Assembly: GCA_937952285.1 (NCBI GenBank)
Contig: CALFZE010000055.1
Location: 1-17,525 of the forward strand
DNA: 17,525 bases
Direction: 5' to 3'
DNA from: UBA2428 sp002343545
GTDB lineage: Bacteria; Bdellovibrionota; UBA2428
In this document: piece by piece, positions 7,713-14,411 of the stretch
Numbering within the stretch: the first letter of the stretch is position 1
Layout: each line of letters opens with the position of its first letter
Notes under the pieces: generated by a model
Told to the model about the DNA's origin: nothing
The model's database searches: none
Seen by the model: the letters and a program-made list of their open reading frames with translations, nothing else
Translations under genes and position numbers: made by a program

Positions 7713-8510
7713 ATGAGCCAATTCTTCGGAGAGTTTCTCGTCGCGCGGGGCGCGATCAAGCCGGAAGTCCTCGTCCGGGCGCTGCTCGATCAGATGGAGT
7801 CGGCCCCCCACCCCGCGGAGATCGCCTTCGAGGCGAGGCTTCTGAATGCGGACGAGCTCCTGGCCGTGCTCCGCCTCCAACGCCGCGAGGCCCTCGATTT
7901 TTTCGGCGCCTGCGCGAAACGCGGAATCCAAGTCGATCCGATCCGCGGGGAAGTCCAACGCGTCCTGCGCGAACGTCGCAAGCCGCTCGGCGAGCTGCTC
8001 GTGGCGAGGTCCGCCCTGACGCTCGCCGATCTCACCCGCCACCTCGACGAGTACCTGGCCGCCTTCGACTCGCCGCCCGCGACGATGGCGCCGGTCGGGG
8101 TCGCGCACTGGCCGCTCCTCGAAACCTTCACCCCCGACCGCCTGACCGAGATCGAGAACATGACCGGTCACCTCGCCCTCATGACGAGTTCCGAAGCGAC
8201 GCTCTTCGAGATCATGCTGGGCGACCTCGCCCGACGGATGGGCGCCGCGAGCGAAGCCCTCCGCTACGTCGACTTCAAGGAGGCGGCCGCGCTCGCGGCC
8301 CGCGCCGCCGACGTCGCGATGGCCCGATCCCTCCCCAAGGAAGTCCCCCCCACGACGAAGCTGGAAGCCCTCGCGGGCTTCTTCTCGCGCACGGCTTCTT
8401 TCCTGTGGAGCCTCGCGGCCGAGCCCGCGCCGAACGAAGCGGCCTCGCTGACGCCCGCGCGACGCGAACGGCTCGCGCAGCTTCTCGCGGAATCCGAGGG
8501 CCTCGCATGA
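7713..8510 (+). CDS. Four-repeat helical protein, chemosensory operon accessory
   Basis: 265 aa; not an established Che protein. The first 115 residues are four degenerate repeats of 23-25 residues, of the type (F/L)GE-LV-(A)(R)G-(I)-----(L)---L--Q: repeat 1 at 5-27 (FGEFLVARG...LLDQ), repeat 2 at 34-56 (AEIAFEARL...LRLQ), repeat 3 at 64-88 (FGACAKRGI...LRER, most diverged) and repeat 4 at 91-114 (PLGELLVARS...LDEY). This pattern resembles the c-di-GMP-binding motif of MshEN/GspE N-terminal domains and Geobacter-type LGE repeat proteins, but the glycines are only partly kept. The C-terminal half (135-265) is helical and unrecognised, with no membrane segment. TAGGAG at 7696-7701 overlaps the cheB stop; the ATG is at 7713. 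Its last bases overlap the cheR start (ATGA), implying tight co-translation with cheR. Second-messenger input is speculation. Confidence 0.85.
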   Translation: MSQFFGEFLVARGAIKPEVLVRALLDQMESAPHPAEIAFEARLLNADELLAVLRLQRREALDFFGACAKRGIQVDPIRGEVQRVLRERRKPLGELLVARSALTLADLTRHLDEYLAAFDSPPATMAPVGVAHWPLLETFTPDRLTEIENMTGHLALMTSSEATLFEIMLGDLARRMGAASEALRYVDFKEAAALAARAADVAMARSLPKEVPPTTKLEALAGFFSRTASFLWSLAAEPAPNEAASLTPARRERLAQLLAESEGLA

Positions 8511-9334
8511 ACGAGAAGATCCTTCGCCACTTCGCGACCTACATCGAGCGGGAACTCGGTATCGTCTACCAGGACGCGAACTTCTTTCAGCTCGAGCACC
8601 GCCTCGGTTCCCTAGCCAAGCAGCTCGGCCACGCGGACCTCGACGCGTTCTACCGCGCGAGCCACCGGGGTTTCTCGGCGAAGGACCGGGAGCTCGTCCT
8701 CGACGTCGCGACGAACAACGAGACGAGTTTTTTTCGCGACGCCGTCGTCTTCCGGGCCTTCGGGCGGGGTTGCCTGGACGAAGTCCTCGCGGGCGCGACG
8801 GGCCCCCGTCCCGTCGTTCGAATCTGGAGCGCCGCCTCGAGCAGCGGGCAAGAGGCCTACTCGATCGCGATGGAAGCCCAGGCCCGGCGCGAAACGGGCG
8901 GTCGCGACTTCGCGATCTCGATGCTCGTCTCGGACGTTTCGACGCAGATCCTCCGGCGCGCCGAAGAAGGAATCTACACCCGGCTCGAGATCCAGCGCGG
9001 CCTACCGGCGCCGCTGCTCGCGAAGCACTTCGAAGCGCTCGAAGGGGAACGTTGGCGCGTCCGCGATTCGCTGCGCGAAGGGCTCGCCTTCCGACGCATC
9101 AACCTGCTCGAGTCCCTGGATGGGATCGGGCCCTTTGACGTCGTCTTTTGCCGTAACGTCCTCATCTACCAGAGCGTCGAGAACAAGAAGAAGGTCCTCG
9201 GCGAGATCGCGAAACGACTGAATCCCGGCGGCTGGCTCATCCTCGGGGCGGCCGAAAGCCTCATCGGGCTCTCGGCGGACTTCGCCCAGCGGACGATCGA
9301 GGGCGCCGTCGTCTACCAAAAGAAGAGCGCCTGA
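8507..9334 (+). CDS. cheR: Chemoreceptor methyltransferase CheR
   Basis: 275 aa, the usual CheR length, with no TPR extension. Transfers methyl groups from S-adenosylmethionine to receptor glutamates. An N-terminal helical domain (1-70) leads into NETSFFRD at 71-78. The SAM-binding loop is WSAASSSGQEAYSIAM at 107-122; the usual GEE triplet reads GQE here, keeping E116. D143 in VSDVS and CRNVLIY at 215-221 follow, as in classical CheR. The ATG at 8507 overlaps the stop of the repeat-protein gene by 4 bp. The soluble receptor in the same operon has ideal methylation sites but lacks a CheR-docking pentapeptide, so docking is probably direct. Confidence 0.95.
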   Translation: MNEKILRHFATYIERELGIVYQDANFFQLEHRLGSLAKQLGHADLDAFYRASHRGFSAKDRELVLDVATNNETSFFRDAVVFRAFGRGCLDEVLAGATGPRPVVRIWSAASSSGQEAYSIAMEAQARRETGGRDFAISMLVSDVSTQILRRAEEGIYTRLEIQRGLPAPLLAKHFEALEGERWRVRDSLREGLAFRRINLLESLDGIGPFDVVFCRNVLIYQSVENKKKVLGEIAKRLNPGGWLILGAAESLIGLSADFAQRTIEGAVVYQKKSA

Positions 9335-9349
9335 GTCGCGGAGGGTCCC

Positions 9350-9661
9350 ATGGCAAAATGCCCCTACACCTGGTTTCGCGGTCTCTTCGGCGCGAACGTC
9401 GAAAAGGCCACCGCGGAAGCCCGATCGCTGCGGGTCACCGTGGACCGCGACGGGGAACGCAAGGTCGACGTGGAGCTGCCATCGCGGAGCGCGCGTTGGC
9501 TGATCGACTTGATTCCCGCCGAAGTCGTGGCCCGGATCCGCGCGGAGGGAATCCCCCTCGACGACATGCAGGCCGAGTTGGCCCGCGCCACGCGCCTCGC
9601 CCCGGGCGAGCTCTTTACGCTCCGGGAGACGACGCGAAGCGTCCGGGTCTGGCTCGAATAG
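9350..9661 (+). CDS. Small conserved-looking protein, SHOCT-like C-terminal fold possible
   Basis: 103 aa with no signal peptide or membrane helix. The N-terminus (MAKCPYTWFRGLFG) is aromatic and is followed by a helix. Residues 27-103 read as strand, helix, helix, strand: R-VTVDRDGERKVDVELP, then ARWLIDLIPAEVVARIRAEGIPLDDM, then a Gly turn and a final VRVWLE strand. This order resembles the small SHOCT-like domains found beside adhesin-like DUF4097 or LiaF-type proteins, but I am recalling the pattern and not matching it by search. GGAGGG at 9340-9345 provides a strong ribosome-binding site, 15 bp after cheR. Its place in a che operon suggests an adaptor or regulator role; no function can be assigned. 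Confidence 0.8.
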   Translation: MAKCPYTWFRGLFGANVEKATAEARSLRVTVDRDGERKVDVELPSRSARWLIDLIPAEVVARIRAEGIPLDDMQAELARATRLAPGELFTLRETTRSVRVWLE

Positions 9662-9685
9662 ATTCTATAAATTCTGTTTAGAATT
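9662..9685 (+). promoter_or_regulatory. AT-rich repeat element upstream of cheA2, possible internal promoter or operator
   Basis: This is a sharp AT-rich island in GC-rich DNA. ATTCT occurs at 9662 and 9671, and its complement AGAAT at 9680, so the three copies are spaced 9 bp apart. AATTCT (9670-9675) and AGAATT (9680-9685) form a perfect 6-bp inverted repeat with a 4-nt loop. TATAAA at 9666-9671 could serve as a -10 element, but I see no good -35. The element sits just after the stop of the 103-aa gene, 26-49 bp before the cheA2 start, which lacks a Shine-Dalgarno sequence. Confidence 0.4.
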
Positions 9686-9710
9686 CCGACCCCCCTTCCG
9701 AAAAGCCCGT

Positions 9711-12341
9711 ATGTCCAGCCAAGCGAAAATCTTTCAGGCCGATTGGCTCAAACTCCGCGGCGCCGAGGCCCGCGCCGCCTACCTCCGCGAGAAACTCGGT
9801 GACGTCGACCCCGTCGCGCTCGTCGTGGACGACGACCCCGCCTTCGCGGAGAGCTTCGCCGAAACGCTGCTCGAGCTCGGGCTGAAGCCGGTCACCGCCC
9901 TGAAGGGCCACGAAGGGCTCGAGCTCGCCCGGCGTCACCGCGCCCAGCTCGTGCTCATCGCGTGCGACTGCCGCATGCCGGTCCTGAACGGCTTCGAGTG
10001 GCGCAAGCGCGCGCTCGAGATCTGCCCCGAGATTCCTTTCGTCCTCTTCTCCGGCTTCGTCGATCGCGAGATGGAAGTCGAAGCCTTCTCGCTCAAGGTC
10101 GCGCGCGTGCTGGGCAAGCCGATCGATGCGGAGGCCCTCGTCGGCGTTCTGCAAAGCGAGAGCGATCTGCGCGCCTCGCAGATCCGCGACGAGCGTGAGC
10201 TCCTGCGCTCCTTCCTCGACGACGCCGAATCGATCCTCGAGCAGCTCGAGGAGATTCTGCTCGGCCTGGAGAGCGACCCGAAGGACCGCGACGCGCTCAA
10301 CCGCGCCTACGGGCTTTTCCACACGCTCAAAGGGAACTCGGGCTTCTTCGAGCCGCGCACCCTACACGAGTTCACCCACGGCTTCGAAGACCGCATCAAG
10401 GCCGCGCAGAACGGCAGCGCCGCCCTGAGCGCCCCCAAAGCGGCCGCCTGGCTGAAGGGGCTCGATACGCTCAAGACCCTCGTCGCGGAGTTCCGGCAGA
10501 ACGAGCACGGCGCGCATTCCGTGCCGGACTTGCTCGCCGCGCTCGACGAAGAAGGCGAAGCCCACGCGGCGCCGACCGCGGCGGCGGACGACGGGCCGCA
10601 GAAGCCGAAGGCCACCAAGGCCAACGAGATCAAAGTCGGCATGAAGACGCTCGACGAGTTCATGCAGGTCTCGGGCGAGATGACCGTCATCCGGAACATG
10701 ATCAACAAGGCCGCGCTCTCGCTCGAGCGCCGCTACGGATCGGACCGCGACGTCCAAGTGCTCACCGAGATGCTTTCCGAAATGCACAAGGTCAACGCCG
10801 AGGTCCAGGCCCGCATCAACGACCTGCGCCGCGTCCCCCTGACGGGCCTCCTGCGCTCGATCACCCGCACCGTGCGCGAAACCGCCCGCGCGCTCGGCAA
10901 GGACGTCGACTTCCGCGTCGATGGCCAGAACCTGCGCGTGGACAACACGATCGCCGAGTACCTTTCGCATTCGCTCATCCACCTCGTCCGCAACAGCCTC
11001 GACCACGGACTCGAGGACGCGGCGGGACGACGCGAAGCGAGCAAACCCGAGAAGGGCACGCTGAGCTTGCGTCTCTCGGAGTCGGGCGAGGTCGTCGAGG
11101 TGCGCATCTCCGACGACGGGCGCGGGCTGAACGTGGCGCGTATCCGCCAGAAGGCGATCGAGCGGGGACTCGGCTCGGCCGCGGACCTCAACGCGCGGAG
11201 CGACGAGGAGATCTATCCCCTCATCTTCGAATCCGGTTTCTCGACCGCCCAGGTCACGACCGAGTTCTCGGGCCGCGGCGTGGGCATGAGCGTCGTACGG
11301 GACGGCGCGATCGCGCTCGGCGGCAGCCTGCAGATCCTCTCGCGCGCGGGCCGGGGCGCGGACTTCGTCATCCGCGTGCCGGTGCCCAAATCGGCCCAAA
11401 TCGAACCCTGTCTCTTCGTGGATCTGCCGGAGCGACGCTACGCCGTCCGTCAGGAGAAGATCCTGCGCGTGCTCGCCGCGGATGCCTCGCTCGACGTCGT
11501 CCGCCTTCAGGAACGTGACTACCTTCGTCTCGAGGGCGCCGTGCTTCCGATCGTGGAGCTTCCCGGTTCCGGCAGCCGGGCCGACGAGCCTTACCTCGTC
11601 GTCCTGCGATCGGAGAGCGGCGACTACGCCTTGCGCGCGCGGCGAATCTACGACTCGGAAGACACCGTGATCAAGCCACTCGCGCTTTCCGCCTTGCGGG
11701 ACGTGGGACTCTTCGAAGGGGGCACCTTCTTGCCCGACGGCGGCATCGGCCTCGTGCTCTCCGTCGACGGTCTCGCCCGACACTACGACGTCCGCGCCCG
11801 CAACGCCGGCGCCCGCCAAGCCGAAGCCCCGCCCGCGAACGCGCGCGCCGCGCGGCGCTTCGTTACCTTCCAACTTCGGGACGACGCCGTCTACGCCCTC
11901 AAGGAAGAAGAACTCGTGCGCATCGAAGAGTGCGAGGCTTCGCGGCTCGTCGCGAGCGCGGGGTGGCGCATCCTTCCCTACCGAGGAAGCCTGCTGCCCA
12001 TCGTCGACGTGAGCGGCTACCTGGAGTCCGGCGCGATCCGCAGCCACCGACCGGCGTCGGAATCCGAGCTCTGCACGATCCTCGTCGTCGAACTGCGCGG
12101 CAAACTCGTCGGGCTCGCGATCAAGCGCCTGCTCGACCTCGAGGAAAGCGACCACGCGCTCGTCGCGACGGAGGAGGAAAGCCGCCGCTACGCGGGGCAC
12201 CTGAGGATCGGCGCCCGCTCGGCCGCCGTCCTCGACCTCGACCGGCTGGACGAGAACCTCGCGCGCGAAAGCGCGGCGGGGCGCGGGCTGCGCCCGAGCA
12301 CGGCGACGTCCGAAACTCCCTCGACGCTGCGGGCCGCCTGA
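9711..12341 (+). CDS. cheA: Hybrid chemosensory kinase REC-CheA-CheW-CheW (CheA2)
   Basis: 876 aa, a second CheA with the receiver at the front. Receiver at about 34-150: D40-D42, phospho-acceptor D86 in ACDCRMP, S114 and K136 in GKP. Hpt at about 160-265 with H204 in LFHTLKGNS. Charged/Ala linker at about 266-303 without a P2 domain. Dimerisation segment at 305-372. HATPase with N428 (RNSLDHGLE), DDGRG at 468-472 and GRGVGM at 521-526. CheW-like domains lie at about 565-695 and 715-845, the second weakly conserved. The MRTRMQP motif that CheA1 keeps between dimerisation and ATPase domains reads LRRVPLTG here (372-379), so signalling geometry may differ. Catalytic residues look intact. The ATG at 9711 has no clear ribosome-binding site. 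The gap from the preceding gene is 49 bp and contains an AT-rich element, so this gene may be expressed separately from the rest of the operon. Confidence 0.95.
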   Translation: MSSQAKIFQADWLKLRGAEARAAYLREKLGDVDPVALVVDDDPAFAESFAETLLELGLKPVTALKGHEGLELARRHRAQLVLIACDCRMPVLNGFEWRKRALEICPEIPFVLFSGFVDREMEVEAFSLKVARVLGKPIDAEALVGVLQSESDLRASQIRDERELLRSFLDDAESILEQLEEILLGLESDPKDRDALNRAYGLFHTLKGNSGFFEPRTLHEFTHGFEDRIKAAQNGSAALSAPKAAAWLKGLDTLKTLVAEFRQNEHGAHSVPDLLAALDEEGEAHAAPTAAADDGPQKPKATKANEIKVGMKTLDEFMQVSGEMTVIRNMINKAALSLERRYGSDRDVQVLTEMLSEMHKVNAEVQARINDLRRVPLTGLLRSITRTVRETARALGKDVDFRVDGQNLRVDNTIAEYLSHSLIHLVRNSLDHGLEDAAGRREASKPEKGTLSLRLSESGEVVEVRISDDGRGLNVARIRQKAIERGLGSAADLNARSDEEIYPLIFESGFSTAQVTTEFSGRGVGMSVVRDGAIALGGSLQILSRAGRGADFVIRVPVPKSAQIEPCLFVDLPERRYAVRQEKILRVLAADASLDVVRLQERDYLRLEGAVLPIVELPGSGSRADEPYLVVLRSESGDYALRARRIYDSEDTVIKPLALSALRDVGLFEGGTFLPDGGIGLVLSVDGLARHYDVRARNAGARQAEAPPANARAARRFVTFQLRDDAVYALKEEELVRIEECEASRLVASAGWRILPYRGSLLPIVDVSGYLESGAIRSHRPASESELCTILVVELRGKLVGLAIKRLLDLEESDHALVATEEESRRYAGHLRIGARSAAVLDLDRLDENLARESAAGRGLRPSTATSETPSTLRAA

Positions 12342-12346
12342 GTCTT

Positions 12347-12375
12347 TTGAGCCGGCCGAGGATCGGAGCTATGAT
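12347..12375 (+). promoter_or_regulatory. Sigma70-like promoter for the His-rich exported protein
   Basis: TTGAGC (12347-12352), a 17-bp spacer and TATGAT (12370-12375) fit a housekeeping promoter well. The predicted start near 12382 would give a leader of about 20 nt carrying AAGGAGA at 12387-12393 before the ATG at 12402. It begins six bases after the cheA2 stop and so separates this gene from the chemosensory operon. Confidence 0.55.
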
Positions 12376-12401
12376 CGCCGTCGGATAAGGAGAACGACAC
12401 G

Positions 12402-12848
12402 ATGAAACGCCTTTTCGTAGCCCTTGCCCTTCTCGGGCCCGCCGCCTGGGCGGCTAAGCCCGCGCCTTCGAAGCCCAAGATCCCGCATAGCCATCACTCC
12501 GCGCACGGCGGCCACGTCCTCATGTTCGGCGACGACCACCTCGAGCTGAAGGCGGCGGGGCCGAACTCGGCGACGGTCTTCTTCTCGGACAAGTTCCGCG
12601 AACCGCTGCCGGCCGGTCTCTTTCGGCTCGAAGCCGAACTCGTCGAGGGCGAGCGGCGTCGCCCCGTCGAGATCAAAGGCGACGAGAAGACGCCCCAGAG
12701 CGTAACGCTCGTCTGGCCGGGCGACGCTTCGCCCGGGGCGAAGCTCGAGCTCAGGGCCCCCCGGCAGGTGCTCGACAAGGGCTCCGTTTCGACGGATCGC
12801 CCGCAGACCTTCGACCTCGCGAAGCTGCGCCCGACCAAAAAGCCCTAA
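12402..12848 (+). CDS. Small His-rich exported protein, possible metal binder
   Basis: 148 aa. A signal peptide at 1-18 (MKRLFVALALL...AWA) predicts export. The mature N-terminus is Lys/Pro-rich and then carries a histidine cluster at H29, H31, H32, H35, H38 and H46 (PHSHHSAHGGHVL, then GDDHLEL). The HGGxV...GDxHxEL pattern recalls periplasmic regions of CusB/CzcB-type metal efflux adaptors, so copper or zinc binding is plausible. The remainder looks like a small beta domain ending in a charged tail. A strong ribosome-binding site (AAGGAGA) and its own promoter precede the ATG. The next gene starts 9 bp after its stop. The family is not firmly recognised; metal binding is inference. Confidence 0.8.
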   Translation: MKRLFVALALLGPAAWAAKPAPSKPKIPHSHHSAHGGHVLMFGDDHLELKAAGPNSATVFFSDKFREPLPAGLFRLEAELVEGERRRPVEIKGDEKTPQSVTLVWPGDASPGAKLELRAPRQVLDKGSVSTDRPQTFDLAKLRPTKKP

Positions 12849-12857
12849 GGCCCGAAC

Positions 12858-13478
12858 GTGAGCCGCCAAAAGAAGCCCGACTCGCGCTGCGAGCGTTGCC
12901 GCATGCGCGCCGAGATCTGCATCTGCGCCGAGATCGACGCTTGCCGCGCGGAGCTGCCGCCGATCCGGACCCGCGTGCTCATCCTCATGCATCACCGCGA
13001 GCGGGACCTCACGACGAACACGGGACGGCTCGCGGAGCTGTCGCTGCCGAACTGCGAGGTCCGGCTGCGCGGCGAACGGGATACGCGCTTGAACGAGGAA
13101 GGTTTGCGGGAAGGAAAGCGTCTTCTGCTCTACCCCTCGGACGACGCCAAGGTCCTCGATGCGCCGACCGTGGCCGCGCTCGGCCCCGGCCCCCTCACCT
13201 TGATCGTGCCCGACGGAAGCTGGCGGCAGGCCTCGAAGGTCGCCCACCGCGAAGCCGCGCTCCACGACGTGCCGCGCGTCGTCCTCGCGCCGGACGCCCC
13301 CACGCGTTACCGCCTGCGGCGAGAGCCGAAGCCCGACGGCCTCGCGACTTTCGAAGCGATCGCGCGCGCCCTGGGGGCCCTCGAGGGGCTCCCGGTGCGC
13401 GCGCGTCTCGAAGGACTCTTTGACGTGATGGTCGAGCGGACCCTACGCAGCCGCGCGGGGGTGCTCGCGAAAGACTAG
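12858..13478 (+). CDS. DTW-domain protein, likely tRNA-uridine aminocarboxypropyltransferase
   Basis: 206 aa. DTW-domain enzymes (TapT/YfiP type) move the 3-amino-3-carboxypropyl group of S-adenosylmethionine onto a tRNA uridine to give acp3U. Visible hallmarks: an N-terminal cysteine set C11, C14, C21, C23 (CERCRMRAEICIC); MHHRERDLTTNTGRLAEL at 44-61; PDGSW at 118-122, which stands where the family's DxTW signature lies, with Ser for Thr; and RREPKPDGLATFEAIARAL near 154-172. The length is typical. The start is a GTG at 12858, with TAAGG at 12846-12850 as ribosome-binding site overlapping the previous stop. It is probably cotranscribed with the His-rich protein, though no functional link is evident. 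Its stop shares a CTAG with the stop of the convergent gene. Confidence 0.88.
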   Translation: MSRQKKPDSRCERCRMRAEICICAEIDACRAELPPIRTRVLILMHHRERDLTTNTGRLAELSLPNCEVRLRGERDTRLNEEGLREGKRLLLYPSDDAKVLDAPTVAALGPGPLTLIVPDGSWRQASKVAHREAALHDVPRVVLAPDAPTRYRLRREPKPDGLATFEAIARALGALEGLPVRARLEGLFDVMVERTLRSRAGVLAKD

Positions 13479-14239
13479 CGCGTCACGGTGAACGACGCGT
13501 TCACCGAACGCCCGTGCATGCTGCGCACGTGCACGAGGTAACGCTTCGCGGGCAAGGCGCGCACGAGCACGCTCTTCGCGAAGGGACGGATGACTTCGAG
13601 GCAGGCGCCGCCCTTTTCCTGCATTTTCACGGTCGGCATCAACACGACGATGTCGTCGACGATCTCGACGTCGACCTTATCCTCGAGCTCGTAGCACGAG
13701 TTGTTGAGCACGCCCGAGATCTCGATCTTGAGGGGTTGGCCCACGCGCAGGACGTCGGCCACGACGACGTTGCGGGTCATCGCGTAGAAGCGCGAGTCGG
13801 CCGTCGCGACCGGAGCAGCGTCGACGCGGAAGCGGCGAAGCGACGAGGGGCCCGTCAGGCTCTGGCGGAAAGAAACGCCGTAGAGACCACGCTCCAGGCG
13901 ACCGAGCGTCACGGGAACCGTGAAGGGAACGGGCGACGAGAAACCCGCCGGTAGCGGCGACGTGCCGTCGCAGATGCCGTCGCGGTTGCGAATCGCGAAC
14001 TGCTGGATCGCGAAGTGGCGACGAGGCAGGTCGCTCACGAGCTTATGTTTCTCGAGGGTGTAGCAAGAGTTCGGCAGGGTTCCGTCGAGGAAGATCTCGA
14101 CGGAGTCGTTGTCGTCGAAGCCCGTCGCGGGAACGAAGACCTGGGCGAGCGGGATCTCGACGACTTCGGCTTCGGCCGCGAAGGCGGGAGCCGCGACGAC
14201 CGAGGCGAGAACGGTGAGGGTTTGAAAAAGACTCTTCAT
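13475..14239 (-). CDS. Exported protein with two tandem Cys-pair domains, unknown function
   Basis: 254 aa. A signal peptide at 1-22 (MKSLFQTLTVLASVVAAPAFA) predicts export. The mature protein is two copies of one domain about 123 residues apart. Copy 1 has NSCYTLE (C59) and C90; copy 2 has NSCYELE (C182) and C213. Each Cys pair is exactly 31 residues apart, suggesting one disulfide per domain. Each copy ends with a strand of the type G-Y-V-(S/H)-(F/V)R (near 118-125 and 232-239). The fold is probably a beta-sandwich; I do not recognise the family. AAAGGAG (14254-14248, minus strand) precedes the ATG at a normal distance. The gene overlaps the convergent DTW gene by the four bases CTAG. Confidence 0.85.
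   Translation of the reverse strand: MKSLFQTLTVLASVVAAPAFAAEAEVVEIPLAQVFVPATGFDDNDSVEIFLDGTLPNSCYTLEKHKLVSDLPRRHFAIQQFAIRNRDGICDGTSPLPAGFSSPVPFTVPVTLGRLERGLYGVSFRQSLTGPSSLRRFRVDAAPVATADSRFYAMTRNVVVADVLRVGQPLKIEISGVLNNSCYELEDKVDVEIVDDIVVLMPTVKMQEKGGACLEVIRPFAKSVLVRALPAKRYLVHVRSMHGRSVNASFTVTR
13486..13506. terminator. Perfect stem-loop at the convergent gene junction
   Basis: CGGTGAACG (13486-13494), loop ACG, CGTTCACCG (13498-13506): a perfect 9-bp stem that starts 8 nt after the DTW gene stop, inside the 3' end of the opposing gene. There is no T-tract on either strand, so it is not a standard intrinsic terminator. It may stop or stabilise the rightward transcript in the absence of any intergenic space. 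Confidence 0.3.
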
Positions 14240-14297
14240 GATTTCGACTCCTTTGCCGCTTCACGGGAAGCGGGTTGGTGGAAGACTTTCGCCGGCT

Positions 14298-14306
14298 TCT
14301 ATACCA
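14298..14306 (-). promoter_or_regulatory. Extended -10 promoter candidate for the two-domain exported protein
   Basis: On the minus strand, TGGTATAGA (14306-14298) fits the extended -10 form TGnTATAAT, about 45 bp upstream of the ribosome-binding site at 14248-14254. No good -35 hexamer is visible at 17 bp, which is usual for extended -10 promoters. It lies downstream of the terminator of the lipoprotein gene. Confidence 0.4.
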
Positions 14307-14365
14307 CAAAGGAACCCAGCTTGCTGCAGCGCATTACCATAAAATCGTCCCCACTCCCAAATTGT

Positions 14366-14411
14366 TGAATTTAAAACAAAATGGCCAGCTATCCAGGGTG
14401 GATAGCTGGCC
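14366..14411 (-). terminator. Rho-independent terminator of the lipoprotein/OMP gene
   Basis: GGCCAGCTATCCA (14383-14395) and TGGATAGCTGGCC (14399-14411) form a perfect 13-bp stem with a 3-nt loop. Read leftward, the stem is followed by ATTTTGTTTTAAATT, a T-rich tract. It ends transcription of the minus-strand gene whose stop is at 14476. Two further hairpins lie between that stop and this terminator (14446-14461 and 14420-14433). Confidence 0.85.
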
